In this document: piece after piece, positions 1 through 12,502 of the stretch
Layout of the letters: each line of letters starts with the position of its first letter
Numbering within the stretch: the stretch's first letter is position 1
Assembly: GCA_950295325.1 (NCBI GenBank)
Contig: OX485805.1
Span: forward strand, 17,285,501-17,349,500
Origin: Polytrichum commune
Lineage: Eukaryota; Streptophyta; Polytrichopsida; Polytrichales; Polytrichaceae
DNA: 64,000 nucleotides
Direction: 5' to 3'
Position numbers and translations under genes: made by a program
Notes under the pieces: model-generated
Told to the model about the DNA's origin: nothing
What the model saw: only the letters and a program-made list of their open reading frames with translations
Databases searched by the model: none

Positions 1-3000
1 TGATCTCTGCATATATGAGAGGGAATGTGGGGGAATCTTCTTATTAAGATAGCTCAGTGTACCCCAACTCCGAACCTTTAACCACAAAATATCATAAATG
101 AAAGACCTCCATGTAGAAGGACATTGAGACCCTCACCTCCAAATCCATGCGCTTGTGTGGGACACCTTGCAACACCAACTCGATGTGCAACAAAAACAGT
201 TCTACCTACAGTGTTGCCTACCCTTACCACTCAGCGTTTCTCATTCCACTGCCACTTTCTACACTTCCAAGCGCCCTTCTCCCTACATCTACGAACTTTG
301 GTGACGGTGGACATACAGAGAACAACCTATGAGGGATGAGGTAATCCCATCCGGCGATCCTTGACAGAATCTCACGAAAGCCACAACATCAACTACAAGG
401 CACACATATTGAAAACACCCCATGCATACTTCGTGCAGAGATTGGCTGCTCCTGCATCCATAATATTTATGGCACACAAAACAACCTGAGATGTTGGGAA
501 AATGATCTTCAAGGACAAACGCCCACATCCCTCATGCGGTCAGCTGCTTAATGCAACGGCCCTATAGACACCAACACTCACGATCTAGCCACTATGGAAG
601 CAGTGTCAAGCATAAAATATCCCCCCTCATAATGGACAAGCCCTTCAAGCCTAACAACATACTTTTGACATAGCGTCATGAGTGCGGGAGGCCATCTTGA
701 ATCTAGAATCACATGTGCACCCAACTGCATCATGAAAGAAGGGAATGCCATAATTGCTCTGAAATCTCTCCCTTTCCGTTTCTTCATGCAGCTTGTCGCC
801 ATGCCTGACTTGGAGTTCCTCAAAAGCAAACGCAATGGCAACAATGATATCAAGAGAAAAGACTTGGAATGAGACCAACCTGATAGAATTTGCAGCTTCA
901 TCTCAATCAAACCCTAATTTCAGTGTACATGTACAAGAGGTGGTTTCTAATGCTATTATACATGTCTCAATAGAGGGCCGGGGATTCATGGCACTTAAGT
1001 ATTTTCATAGTTAGAGCGTTCTTCATTCGCTTTCATCTCATCAATGGTAAATGCCAATTTTAATACAATCAATTTAAGCAATAAGCAATAAGATGGTCCC
1101 ATGTCTGGTGTGGGATAATAATACATGCATGTTGGCGAATTGCCAACAAACCTAAGCTAGCACTAGGTTGTTCATTTTGAAATTTTGCCAACTTGTGGCC
1201 GTGTGGGACCCCTCCTCATCCTTGCCCCTTCACATGCCACATCAACTACTTACATGGTTTTGCCTTGCTTCTCTTCCTCTTTGTAATTGCCATGCCCGAG
1301 CTTTGCACCACTTGTTTTTTCTGCTATTCCTTACATTTCAGGGTATTTCTTCTCTTGATTTTATTTAGACTTCTTCTTCTCCATTATACATTTTAATTCT
1401 CATTTTCTAGACCTTCATGTTTTATAGGGAGGAATATAATACTTTGAGATCACTTTGCTTTTCTTCGATATTTCACTTATCAAGTGTGCATCATTTTCTT
1501 CTTTGAGAATGTTCTTTCCTCCTATTCTATAATCTCTTGTTTGTTTCTCTTCATACTTAAATTTTAATTACTTCTTTCAAATTTTAAGATCAACTTGTTT
1601 CAATTCTTTTGGTAGTACATGTTATTGTTAAGGTTGCATTGATCATCTCGTTCTTTGATATCACTTAGTTTATTTACTTCTTAAAATCATCTTCCTCATC
1701 ATCGTTCTCGATATGACATTTTAGATTTTTTTAAGATCATACTTGGTTTCTTCTTCTTTTGCTAATAAGATATTGTTTCCATAATTTGTCATTGCAAAAT
1801 AATCATAATGCGTTTTTCATTGAAATGCATCAACATAATCAATATTTTATGCTACTCTCATAGCAAAGATCGTTCTTTTGTAAAGCATAACGAACGGTGA
1901 AGAGTTTGTATGAGCATAATGAACACTATTTTATTTTATTTTATCAATAGGCATATGACATTTAAATCCATGCTTTATTATCCAGTTTTTAGGTTCCCCT
2001 TCATTCCCTCATTATATCCTATTCTAATTATATTAACATTATTATACATGAAATAAAATTGTGCACCAATCATTAAATACTTCAAATGTATGTAATTAAT
2101 ATAATCAACCATCTTTGCTACTCTAACGAACATCAAAGGTTTTATTTTTGAGAATTGTTTCTTGTTTATAGCCTATCATGAGCATACTAACATCTAGAAC
2201 CCATATATATATATATCATAATAGGTCTCATTAGAATGTTTGAAATTTGTGAGTATATCTTGTGTGAGAATCTTTGATAATATAATCCATTGTCTTGAAT
2301 TATCACCTAGTATTTGATGGAATGATCATCATGCATGTCATGATTTGAAATATGTATATTACATTTAGAAAATGTTAATTTGGCTATGATGATATTTCAT
2401 AGTGACTTGCCATGAGGTACACACATTATTAATCAAGTTAGCAATTTGGAATTCTATGCCACATTTAGCCTTATTGCCAACTCATGGGAGGTTATAACAT
2501 AGGCCTAAAGTATCCAAATCCACATCATGGCACCTTCCCACTTATTTGCTATTTGAAAAAATAGCTAATGCATCCAAATAGCTAAGCAGGGACAAAGGTG
2601 TCTTTACATGCCAACTTGAAGGTGCTTACTTAAATTAAGCTCCATCCAAACATCTTGATGGACTTATTTGATTTTTTGTTGCCAAATGACTTTTACTTGA
2701 GTGCCACAAATATTTGGTCCTTAGTAGGTAACTTAATACCATGGATGATACCATAGTTTATACCAACCCAACACTAGTAAATTGCCTCTTGCCCTCATCC
2801 ATGACCTCGATGTCAAAATTGTTTGCAAAGAGTGTCTTTGGGAATATAAGGGTAAAAAATAACACACACCCTCCCCAAAAGAAAACCAACTGCATATATA
2901 CATGTAACTATCTGCATATACATAGTCAAAACCCAATTTTACCATGTGTCCAGCATTGGATTAGTTTCCATAAAGCATTCACATGAGTTGTAAAACCATG

Positions 3001-4690
3001 CCAAATATTTCCCTTTTGTACATGTGGGCATATTGTTTCTCATAAGTTCCACCTTGAAATGTGGTGGGTCATTTTGTCACAAAATCTTATGCTTTCCAGT
3101 GCACCCATATATGACAAGTGCGAAATCCCGTCCATTGGCCGCTTTATTTGGAAAGCTTTCTACAAGATGAATGGCATGTATCATCCAAATATTTTTTTAC
3201 AGATTTCTTTTAATGAATATTTTATTTACTCGTCCTTGAATGATTTCACATCTACAAACTTAATTATATGCCCAATTTCCCACTTCCGAGTCAAACAAAC
3301 AATTGAATTGTGTAAGAGTGCAAGAGATTAGAAACTTACAAAATCACATAAACCTACATTACCAAGAACTTTGAAGCATGGAAACTTTCACAATCACATA
3401 AACTTACATTAAAACTTCTAAAATCACAATTATATCAAGCATAGACACCTAGAAGCACATTAACACTCACATAAGTTTTTACAAGGAAAGTCATTGTTAT
3501 TTATGTGAAGATAATGTTAGTCACATATCATACAAACACCAATGAAATCTTAGCATCTAGAGATATTGTTAGAGCCTTTTGTAAGTGATAACAAAATTGA
3601 AATGATTTTAATCACCCAACTATTAAAACGCACACAAAGCAATAGCAATAACTAGGGCATAGGCATTTATCATGGTTTGAGCCTCTAGGACCTTCTAAAT
3701 CCTAGAGTGTTGTCAATAGTAGATGGGATTGACCTTCTCGCCTTAGTCAATCTCAACCGTGGATTTGGCGGCCTATCTCATCCATGACAATCACAACCGT
3801 TCACCTCTCATTAATGTCCAAGATTGAAAATATATATGGTGTGGTAATACACTTGCTAGGGCCCTTGGGGAGGGGGCATTACATGCAACCCCGCCCTCGG
3901 CTCCATGTTAAATGGGATGTTTTGAGTGTTATGGACCATTGTGCACATAAAAGGAGCATTTTGTATGTATTGAATTATATTTTCTCAGTAATTATGGTTG
4001 TTCATCTCAGATGCCTTCAAATAGATCATTTGGGGTCTTTGAAACTACCATTGTTCTTAGAGCAACTTTAAAAAGTAATATATTGGTTGTCTACTTTATA
4101 AAAGCTATTGTGATGGATGAATGAGAGGTGTGTTCATATGCAATAAACTCACTCCCATCCCCGTCCATAACATTGCTAAGCTCTACATGCCACTTACCCT
4201 AAGTAGGAGAGTAACACAAACAAGGACCATAAATATACACATTGAAATCTTCAAATGCGACAACCTAAGTTTTAGGGCCACTATACACTAGAGTTAGAGG
4301 GCCATTGACCCGTAATATACAAAATTTTGTGATTGGTGGAGAAGCTGAAGACAATCCAAGTTCCCTTTCCACTAAATTAGGGACCAACTAAATTCAAATG
4401 GATGAAAAAACTATGACAACAAGTGGATAATGTATTTTGGTCTACCTAATATTATGTCACGCTCATCAAAAGAGGTGGGTCTAACACAAAACTAGGGGAG
4501 GTGGCAATCAACTAAATTGTCATTGGTTCCCATAAATAATATATTGCCATGGTGGGAACCTGAACCCAAACATATGTTGCGATCCCTCAACACGATCCAC
4601 TTTCTCTTGACATTAAGGTTGATGGTCCATCAATTGCAAAATTGGGTTCCTATTTCCCATGGTGCGGCCTTTAAATGATTTTCAAGGGCT
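1..4690. other. AT-rich intergenic region without recognisable gene
   Basis: No reading frame here has codon structure, splice signals or motifs that I recognise. A minus-strand frame around 290-910 stays open in pieces but matches no family I know. Pyrimidine-rich DNA lies at about 1230-1560 and a short (AT)n run near 2205-2217. An imperfect direct repeat containing ATCACATAAAC lies at about 3335-3420. Most of this is probably old decayed repeat DNA, which is an inference from composition and from recognisable MITE pieces immediately downstream. Confidence 0.5.
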
Positions 4691-4694
4691 CTTA

Positions 4695-4788
4695 GGGTTG
4701 GTTTACATGGGGTCCCAAGTTCTTAGTGCACTCAAGGTCAATTTGTGCAATCTCAGTTGTTGAGAGCATAAAGGTTGGCACTCTGGAT
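4695..4788 (-). mobile_element. MITE end fragment, GGGCCAGTTCACAC-type (related to 47717-48108)
   Basis: The segment starts TTAGGG and contains GGTCCCAAGTTC, then a block with TTTGTGCAATCTCAG and TTGAGAGCAT. The reverse complement of the right end of the intact MITE at 47717-48108 shows the same order (GGTCCCAAGTTC, CGTGCAATCTCAAC, TTGAGAGCAT). Only one end is present, so this is a truncated and diverged copy. Confidence 0.6.
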
Positions 4789-4832
4789 TTTCAAGGGTCC
4801 TGGCCCTTGGTCTATGTATGAAATGACCCTTC

Positions 4833-5188
4833 GGGCCACTTCACACATGAGCTAAATTCAAGCTAAGAAATTGTGACCATGTAATAGTGCGGGTCATTGA
4901 CTCTCATCCAAAGGCCATATCATTGACATGGTTTGCTAAAATTTGGCGTCAAGCCTACCTCTTGGAGGTGGACTTGACACCAATCCCAACAAACCATGAA
5001 ACATTATTTATAGTATGTCATGTAGGAATCCATGTAGGCTTTTTTATCCATGATAATTTATTTGGGCCCTTAGCCCTTCACCTTCTTATGTGAAGTGAAT
5101 GTGGACAATCTTGGCCTCTTCAACCTATGAGGGATCTTAGAATGCAATGGTCACGGCCCTTCAATCTCCTGTGTGTGAAATGGCCTTT
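4833..5188 (+). mobile_element. MITE of the GGGCCACTTCACAC family, diverged copy
   Basis: The left end reads GGGCCACTTCACACATGAG and the right end is its approximate complement (GTGTGTGAAATGGCC). Internal blocks match the better-preserved copies at 42076-42564 and 56428-56924, for example the stretches around CCATGAAACAT, ATCCATGTAG and CTCATCCAAAGGCCAT. The 3-bp target duplication has decayed (TTC versus TTA). TTA/TAA duplications and GGGCC termini suggest PIF/Harbinger-type mobilisation. Confidence 0.65.
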
Positions 5189-5189
5189 A

Positions 5190-6290
5190 GTGCCATCGGT
5201 AGGGTCCCCGTGGAACATGACATCTCTTTCAATTGAAAAGGATAAAGAGCATGAGACTTATTAGCAAATAAGTAGTGTGTCTCTCCATGCACGAACCAAA
5301 ATTGCCATTGTGGATAGTATGGGAAATCAACCACGGTAGTGGTTACCAATGGGGGGATAATGTTTATGTAATTGTTGTGGGTCTGGAGGACAAGTTATGG
5401 CCGACGTGAGTAGATTTTAGAAGTTGGTGGTTGCTTGGGGCAAGGGTGGATGGTCATAGTGTGAGTAGGTGCTGGGTGGGGGAAGTGGCTGCTTGGCACG
5501 TGGCTGGAGGGGAAGGCTTTGACATGGGAAGGTGGTGGCTCTATGAGGAAAACTCAATATATAAGGAGTGTCTACGTCAATGTATGTTTCTTTTGGTGGG
5601 GATGGCTCCAGGAAGCTAGCATGGAGGAGGTTTGTTGCACCTCATGTATAGTTTTTGATTATCCAATAATGCATCTTGTTATGCAGAAGGCGACGTGTGT
5701 TTTTTCTCTATATTTCTTGTGGTGGTTCTCCCCGGGGGTGGGCTTAATTCATAAATTGCCATATAAGAACAAAACCTTCATTGTAGGAGGATGAAATACA
5801 AGCACGTTACACCCTAACCTCCACGATATCACCCCTCCTTAATCTCACTCCCTCTCTTATATCCCAAAACCCTAGGGAACGGATACTCTCAATTTAAATC
5901 TCCCTCCTTGTTGTCACATCTCCCTCCCATATATCACATGCCTTGACAAACAAATCACCCATCAAAGAATTCCAACCACATGCTCGCACACATCACATTA
6001 CCAAAATTAGTCCACAATGCTGCTCGCTACATTAATTCTCTATTATCATGCATCCATGGTACCACTGCAGGCCTCCTCAATATCACATGCACTTTGGTTG
6101 CCACATGCGTGATATTAGGGAAGTGACCCTCAATGCCAAAAACTGGTTTGCCCACCCGCCCAATACAAAAATCCTTTGATGGTTCCGTGAGCAGCCACGT
6201 ATACCTAGTCAACCCCATTGTCGACCAGGTGTCCGCCATTGGGTCGGTGTCCACGAAGCATTCACCTGAGTCTATATGTCTGGACTCTGT
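5190..6290. other. Intergenic region upstream of the reticulon gene
   Basis: Short frames occur, but none resembles a known protein and none has splice or start context. An AAACCCTAGGG telobox-like string lies near 5868-5878, followed by pyrimidine-rich DNA. I see nothing else to call. Confidence 0.4.
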
Positions 6291-7350
6291 ATGCATGGAG
6301 CAAGGGGCAGGGGCAGGGGCAGGGGAAGGGCAGGTGGAGGAAAGTTTTATACCTGCCCGGACCCCTGGCACGCTGCCCTTCCTTTCTTGCTTGCCGGAGG
6401 CCCTGTGTTGCCTTGTTTTCTGAGGAGGAGGAGGAGAAGCAGACGCAGGCGCCCTTTTTTGTCATTCCTTCTTCGTCTGCTAGGTCATTCGTCTCCGCGG
6501 CCGTCATACTTACCAACCCTCGATCGCAATCTCATCGCTTCGCACCGCCAGGTTGCTTTACCTCTTCTTGCCCAGCATCTCTCTGTCTGCAGTCGCCGCT
6601 TTCATTTTTCAAACGGACCAGAGCTCCAAGGCTCTGGTGCAAACCTGAGGATCTGGCTGTACCCCTTTCCCGAGAGCTTTGCAAGCGTTAGTTGTGTGTG
6701 TGTTTTGGTTCTTGAAACGGGTCAAGATAGTGGAGTGTGTTCGTCATGTCGGTTGGGTTTTGACTTGATACCTGCAGGGTTGGGTTAGGAAGGATTGGTG
6801 TTTGTGGTTTGTGTTTTTGGAATGGGCGCAAGAGGGAGTGTGGTAACTGTGGGGGTGTCTTGGCTCGCAAACACCTTTTTTGGGTTTGGATTGTTTTCTT
6901 GGATGGCGTGAGTTACACTTCGTGCCGTCTGAGAGGAGAGTGTGGGTGTTGAGTTGAGGGTGGGGTACACCTTGTGAAGACGTTATGGGATTTTTTTGCC
7001 TTTGATCAGGCGCTACGGGAATAAAGAATTGAGTCTTTAGGGTACGCCAGGGAAGGGCGGCAAGAGAAGGATCCAGAGCGCGAGTGCAAGTACCTGGTGG
7101 CTGAGGTCTTTTTGGGGTTTGAATTCATGTGAGCGGCCGGCTTAGATGAATTGTGATGGTTATCCATGTGGTGGGCATGTTGGGGTTGTCGCAGCTGGTC
7201 TTTTTCCTCTCAGCCTGCACATGGTGTGGAACTATGTGGTTTGTGTGTCGCTCAAGTCTTGTAAGTAACGGCGGGAAGTTTTGGTTGTTTGCAGATTCGA
7301 GCGTGTTAAAAAGTGGGTGCACGCCACCTGATCATCAGGAGCCAGGCACC
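6290..7350 (+). promoter_or_regulatory. Probable promoter and 5' leader of the reticulon gene, with likely leader intron
   Basis: GC content rises sharply at about 6290, with a GGGGCA run, and pyrimidine-rich leader-like DNA follows from 6370 to 6620. A good acceptor (pyrimidine-rich tract ending in TTTGCAG, at 7294) lies 56 bp upstream of the initiator ATG at 7351, so an intron inside the leader is likely. The matching donor is not certain. Frames across this region are open but biased by composition and look like no protein. Confidence 0.45.
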
Positions 7351-9861
7351 ATGTCGGAACAAAGCGAAGCAGCGCAGACTTATGTCGATGCGGCGGAAGA
7401 AACTCTGTCCAAGCTGCCAGCCTCTCAACCAGGGGAATACACTAGCAACAAGCCGTCTTCTCAACGGTTTTTGACCAAGGATAAAACTGTGCATCAACTT
7501 CTCGGCGGAGGCAGAGGTGAGGTTATGTTTTGTGCAGCCCAAGTTGATTGTGCTCGAGTGCCTCTTCGATTTGGCATGTGTTTGCTATGATTTTGACGCA
7601 CCACATTTCTGCTGCACCTTACAAAGAGAGCTGCATCGCTTTGGATCACCTTCCCTATTAAACACCTCTTGGTCAATACACCTGGTAGTCATATCTTTGA
7701 TGAGAAGTTCGCAGGTGTCAATCTGACGGTGTCATGTCTACATTATCATCTACACAAGTCTCGATGTACTCTTGCTGGGGCATGATATAGTGGGGATTTG
7801 TCCTCTATATACCAGGTGTACCCATCGCCTCACTGTGAGCTATGTTGTATAGTTGTTTTGCCTTGCTGACCATTTGAAGTTATTGGTGCATTGTTATCAG
7901 TGCGTGACTGCTGTCCTGCTGGATTCGTATTGTTGTACAGTTTATTTCTTATGTGATGTACTTTGTTAGAGACTGGGTTAGGATTCCTTAGTGTCGGCTG
8001 GCAGCGTTGGGCCGTTTTGAGGTCCTGCAATTGTTATGGGACACAATCTTCAGATTGATAATTTCTCCTGAAATTTTCCTTTCATTTCTTGGAACGCGTA
8101 CGCTATTTCGTCCCCGTAGTTACCGCTACATTTTTCTAGGGCTTTCTTGGTTTGATATGGGGTTGATTTGGGAGACTGAGCTCATTTTTGGGCGCATTTT
8201 TCCACCTTCGTTCGTTCAATCAATGCAATAAACATACTTCTTTGACTTTTGTTTGAGAAGTCTTAAGAGGATTTGTTCAGATTTTTGAGGTGGATGTCAC
8301 TCCTTTTCTGTGCGTCCTTCTGTTGAAATTTGTAGTCTGTTATCAGTGCTTTGTGTTGTGCCATAGTTAAGAACATCTAAATCGAATTGCTCAATGGAAC
8401 TTTGTTAAAGTTCAGGGCTGAGTAGAACCGCCCTGCTTCTCGCTTAAGTGGCCTGTCTTGAAACACACTTCACAGTTTTCCAGGCAAGGGTTATGAGTTA
8501 ATCATCAGCAGCCGTATATGGTTTGCTGATATGAGCAGATGGTTCTCTCCTTTGGATTTTCTCTTCTTCTTCCCTAACAATACTAACATCATTTCTTGAT
8601 CATCTGGTTTTTCAGCTGCAGATTCAGCTCTATGGAAAGACAAATATTTGTCTGCTGGAACACTGGTTGGTTCGACAGCAATCTGGTTTCTTTTAGAGAA
8701 ATCAGGATATACGTTCCTGACACTATTGTGCAACATCCTCATGTTTGGGGTTGTCATTCTCTTTGTGTGGGCAAATGTTGCTGCTCTTCTGAACAGGTCT
8801 GCACTTTTCAACCACACAAAACATAACATTCCAGGTCTAAGGAATCTGGATACATGTAGCTTAGAGCGTCCACCCTTGTAGGCATTGTAGACGTGGAACT
8901 TTTCTCATTGTAAATTTGTAGTCTTTCTCTTGCAAAGAGTTGGTGCTATCAATGAATATATTAATTTCCTAATGTATATAGGAATTGTTGGTTTACTCAA
9001 ACCTCAGGCTCTGAGGTGCTGTTAAACAAAGTGCAGTTTGTGGTTGAACTTCCTTTTGTTTTGGTGATATAGTCCTCTGATGTTGTCTTTGGTGTGCAGA
9101 AAGGGTCCCCCTGTACCCCAGCTATCTCTTTCTGAAGATTTTGTACTAAGCGCAGCAAGTGTGGTCCGTATTGAGCTCAACAACGCTTTACGTGTAGCAC
9201 GAGATGTTGCTTTGGGCAATGATTTCAAGTTGTTCTTACAGGTGTATTTTCTGCCTCAAGTAGCTGCTGTGCTAATCATGTGTCCTCAAGAATAATTGTG
9301 TTATGAGACCATGTTTCTGAATGCATTTTGAGTGCATGGTTTTGTTTTCTCCATTTTCAGAGGCCATGTAGTTGTTATCCAGGATTTTGGATGTTTGCTA
9401 GTGAGCAACCAGTACTTGTTGTTATCCTCTTGTGAATCAGAGATAGCTGTCTCAAAGTTTGAACCTTACAGTATTAATTTACTTGTGATTTTTGCAGGTC
9501 ATTGCCTTGTTGTGGGTTGTGTCAACCGTCACTTCATGGTTCAACTTCCTCACCTGCATATGGATAGGTATGTTCCTCCACCATATCATGTCTTTGGTTT
9601 TTATGTTTCTGATGAGATCATTAATTTGAATCAAATACATGTGAAGTGAACTTGAGAATTAGAATGTGATTTTGTGGAATGGACGTTGCAGGTATTTTGC
9701 TATTACACGTGGTCCCCTTTGTTTATGACAAGTATGAAGATGTCATCGATCACCACGCCAGGAATGCAGCTGACATGGCTAATGTCCAGTACAAGAAACT
9801 TGACGATGCTGTTCTGAGCAAGATCCCAAGAGCGCCAGCAAAGCAGAAGAAAGTACTTTAG
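7351..9861 (+). CDS. Reticulon-like protein (RTNLB family), 5 coding exons, 242 aa
   Basis: Exons joined by GT-AG introns: 7351-7516, 8616-8796, 9100-9241, 9498-9567, 9692-9861. Phases agree throughout and give 242 residues. The reticulon homology domain runs from about residue 47 to 235. It begins with the plant hallmark VHQLLGGGRAAD and has two long hydrophobic hairpins, at about 68-115 and 160-200, separated by a polar loop of about 45 residues. The protein ends KKVL, which fits a C-terminal KKXX ER-retrieval signal. Plant reticulons wedge into the cytosolic leaflet of ER tubules and maintain their curvature. Length and exon pattern are ordinary for RTNLBs. The N-terminal 40 residues are acidic and serine/glutamine-rich, as in short plant reticulons. 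The start at 7351 was chosen because it is the first in-frame ATG giving a compact N-terminus. I cannot assign the RTNLB number. Confidence 0.93.
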
Positions 9862-10620
9862 ATTTTGGGACTTTTTTTTTTTCAAATGTAAGGGAGGGTG
9901 TTTTTGAATGCATCCAAAGCAGATGAAGGATTTGTATATACATATATACTGTGCTACAACTGTAGGAGCTGGACATATACCTTTTCTATCTGGATGTATC
10001 TATTGTGTCTTTCAACTTTTCAAGTTGGGTATGTGCAGCAATATAGGAGTAGTGGAAGGTCCTGATAATATACAATTGGGCTAACAAATTCCAACACGAG
10101 TACTTCAGTATCAAGTTTCCTTTCAACCAAATGTCTTTATGTTCTCATCCTCGTTTGAGTTTTGCACTAGGGAGGTTAGGTTGTGCCTATATTTGTAAGA
10201 GGTGCTGGGTTTATGATTTCACTCATTTGGACAGTTTGTTTGTAAGATCGTTTATGATTATACTCCTTTGGTAAGATGAATTCACAGAAGTGCGAACTCA
10301 ATTTCACAATTTTACAAACTGATTGAGCAATAGGTTCTATCAACTTCATTGGAATTGCAAACCAAGTTCACTATATAGATAACCAATTGAACTTGAACTT
10401 TCAACCAATTTCACTACATGTTGTGAACAACTTCATGATTAGGTGTCCATATTCACAACTTCACAAAATCGATTTCATAACCTGTACAGCTTTATTTTAC
10501 AAAGAATGGTGCATCCTGTATAAAATTCTCCTATTTGCTCCTTGTGACGAACTCTACCAAAACTTCTATTAATCTCTTCAACCTTCCAACATGTCAGTAG
10601 TGATTGCTTGTACATCATCA
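9862..10620. other. Reticulon 3' UTR and short intergenic stretch
   Basis: The stop codon is followed by a T-rich tract and a TATATACATATATA run at about 9936-9949, consistent with a plant 3' UTR and polyadenylation zone. From about 10200 the sequence is AT-rich and leads into the mariner-like remnant. A terminal repeat of that element is probably here, but I could not identify it. Confidence 0.4.
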
Positions 10621-11095
10621 TTATTGTTTGATAATTTTGGAGATTATTCCGCCGGACATGGTCTTAGATGAGTGCGAATATTCATTGTGCAGCATTGAGA
10701 AATGGACTATATGATTGCAAACAGAAGTAGACATGTCCAACATCTTCAAAAGTTTGTTATATTCATGAGACATGTGAAATGGGACATAATCCATGAGGAT
10801 GAACCTTTGTCTATCAAGGCTAGGAATGACCTTGGTGCAAATGAAATGTAAGAACTTTGTTTGTATTGTAGGAACCAAGTGTGACATCGTGTGCAATGAC
10901 TCCTTCACGACCAAGTGCAACCACCAAAGATAAATTTCGACGCCTTTGAGTTTGACGAATTCATTGGCATCTTTGTCCTCAATGAGCCTTTCCAAATCAA
11001 TGTGTCAAATGTAAAGTGAAACCAATCTCATCCATGTATACAACGTCCACCATATTGCCATTTAGCCCTAAATTTATTTGAAACCACTCTATGCA
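10621..11095 (-). pseudogene. Tc1/mariner-like (DDE_3) transposase remnant, catalytic half
   Basis: Read on the minus strand from 11095, the frame gives CIEWFQINLGLNGNM and then VYMDEIGFTLHL, the first catalytic Asp block of Tc1/IS630-type transposases. Further on come RRRNLSLVVALGREGVIAHD (the usual SlvaAl..G.i element) and, after a frameshift, FICTKVIP and FILMDYVPFH, corresponding to the second Asp block (normally MDNvpfH). Several frame changes and stops make it non-functional. Its N-terminal half is at 26992-27431, on the other side of the LINE, and 12 bp (CCACTCTATGCA, 11084-11095) are repeated at 26980-26991. The element was therefore split by the LINE insertion. Confidence 0.75.
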
Positions 11096-11227
11096 GAAGA
11101 AGAACTCCAGTCCCTGTAGGGAGGGGCCGGAGTGAAAAGAGTGTCTGTTCGTAGGACATCCTTGGCCATACCCCAGGATAGTGGCGTTGGATGTAATACT
11201 ACTTCACCCTTTGCAGGGAGTAAACAC

Positions 11228-11871
11228 CAAAGCCCAACATTTTTCCTTTAAATTGCACCCATACCCAGGCCATGCCCATCAGCAACGACCTATGCCCACC
11301 CATAGCATGACATGTGCGCACCCATGCCCACACATAGCATGACATGTGCCTGCCCATGCCCACCCATGCTATTTAAATTGCGCCCATGTATTCAAAAATT
11401 GTGTAATGTGTATTACCCGCTTACACCAAGTCTTGGTTGGATTGGACAAATAAAAGGTCGTTCACTATCGCTGGCTTCAGCCCGGAGCGCTTCTTGGTTA
11501 GCGTATTCCTTGCATCCGAGAAGTTTGACTCCGATTTGGAGTTGGATGCAGGGATGCACAAAACCGAACGTGCCACGCGCGACATGATGGGGAATGTGGG
11601 GGTTCCTTTCAGCTTCCACCACAAGAGAATACTGAATTTAACAGTGGTATCCAATATGCTTTGCTTTAGCCCATGCTCACCCATGAACAATAATATCGAA
11701 CCCATGCCCACCCATGAACAATAACATCGTAGCCATGCCCAGCCATGAACAACAATATCGCAGCCATGTCCACCCATGCCCACCCATGAACAATAATATC
11801 ACACCCATGCCCACCCAAAACCCATGGGCATGGGTATGGGCATGGGTATGAGCACCCAATGTAGGGCTCTG
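11228..11871 (-). mobile_element. hAT-type DNA transposon, internally deleted, 644 bp, 8-bp target duplication
   Basis: The ends are CAAAGCCCAACATT and, inverted, CAGAGCCCTACATT. Flanking 8-mers are GTAAACAC (11220-11227) and GTAGACAC (11872-11879), one mismatch apart, as expected for hAT. Both subterminal regions are packed with CCCATGCCCACCCATG motifs. The right side forms a 31-bp direct repeat with units starting at 11670, 11701, 11732 and 11763. Such subterminal arrays are typical hAT transposase-binding regions. Inside is a fragment of the transposase C-terminus (separate entry). It sits in the 3' part of the LINE and is younger than it. Confidence 0.85.
11421..11650 (-). pseudogene. hAT transposase C-terminal dimerisation domain fragment
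   Basis: The minus-strand frame reads LWWKLKGTPTFPIMSRVAR, then IPASNSKSESNFSDARNTLT and KKRSGLKPAIVNDLLFVQSN. This is the canonical hAT family dimerisation block (WW..FP.LS..AR..L.IPASSA.SE..FS.AG....KRS.L.P..V..L.F...N). The catalytic core and zinc finger are missing, so the element cannot move on its own. Confidence 0.9.
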
Positions 11872-11899
11872 GTAGACACTATGTGAGTAACTAGTGGCT

Positions 11900-12260
11900 T
11901 TACCGGTTAGTACGTATGTAGTGTCTTGTTATTTTGTTTGAGACGAGAAGTTTGCGTATTTCCCATACCGCTTTGTTGTGTCTATTTGTTATTAGTGCGT
12001 GGATGTGTTGTTGTTTACATTTAAGAAGTACATGTAGCCATGTGTCTGCTTCTAGTGAATTGCAAATGGGGCATGTATGGGATGGGTATGCATTTCTACC
12101 AAAGAAGAGTTGATTCCTAGCATGTCCCATATATTGTCCGGTTCGGAATTTTACTAGGCATGTTTTTTTGTTTATCTGTGATAGCCGGATTGTTCCAAAA
12201 GTCGTTTGATAATGTTTTGTCAATATATTTGGGGGATCGCTATTTCCACACTTTTTTTGG
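11900..12260 (-). pseudogene. LINE ORF2 C-terminal zinc-knuckle segment (zf-RVT-like)
   Basis: The minus frame contains KTCLVKFRTGQYMGHARNQL, then CPICNSLEADTWLHVLLKC followed by HIHAL. The pattern C-x2-C-x9-H-x4-C with trailing histidines is the zinc knuckle that follows reverse transcriptase or RNase H in plant LINEs. This piece is separated from the RNase H domain by the insert at about 12295-13770. Confidence 0.8.
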
Positions 12261-12502
12261 CTAGATTCACACCTTTTTGCCGGTTCGGTTGCCGTGTTAC
12301 TGAGGCGCTATATATGAGATTCTTCATGGTGCATCCGGACCGTTGATCCACCAAGGCCCATCCAAGGGCCTCAATGATCCTAGGTGGCGGTGGGGTGGAG
12401 GGCGGGGGTGGTGCTTGCCACCAAGGCGGGGTGGGGCCGTGGGCCTCATGTCTTTTTTGGGGAGGCCGGATTTAGGGTGGTGTCGGGCCTAGTGGCTAGG
12501 CC

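Noticed and set aside
578-910. 110-codon minus frame near the window start, possibly a Harbinger-type transposase
   Set aside because: A GIPFFHDAVG string loosely recalls Harbinger nucleases, but the following catalytic and DGTH-like blocks are absent and stops abound. The evidence is too weak.
6218-6788. Overlapping 157- and 170-codon plus frames and a minus frame upstream of the reticulon gene
   Set aside because: Several frames are open at once because of GC- and pyrimidine-rich leader DNA. No conserved motif is present and the true start with reticulon features is at 7351.
11660-11810. CRISPR-like array of 31-bp repeats
   Set aside because: Repeats are directly adjacent without unique spacers and lie in the subterminal region of a hAT element in a plant genome.
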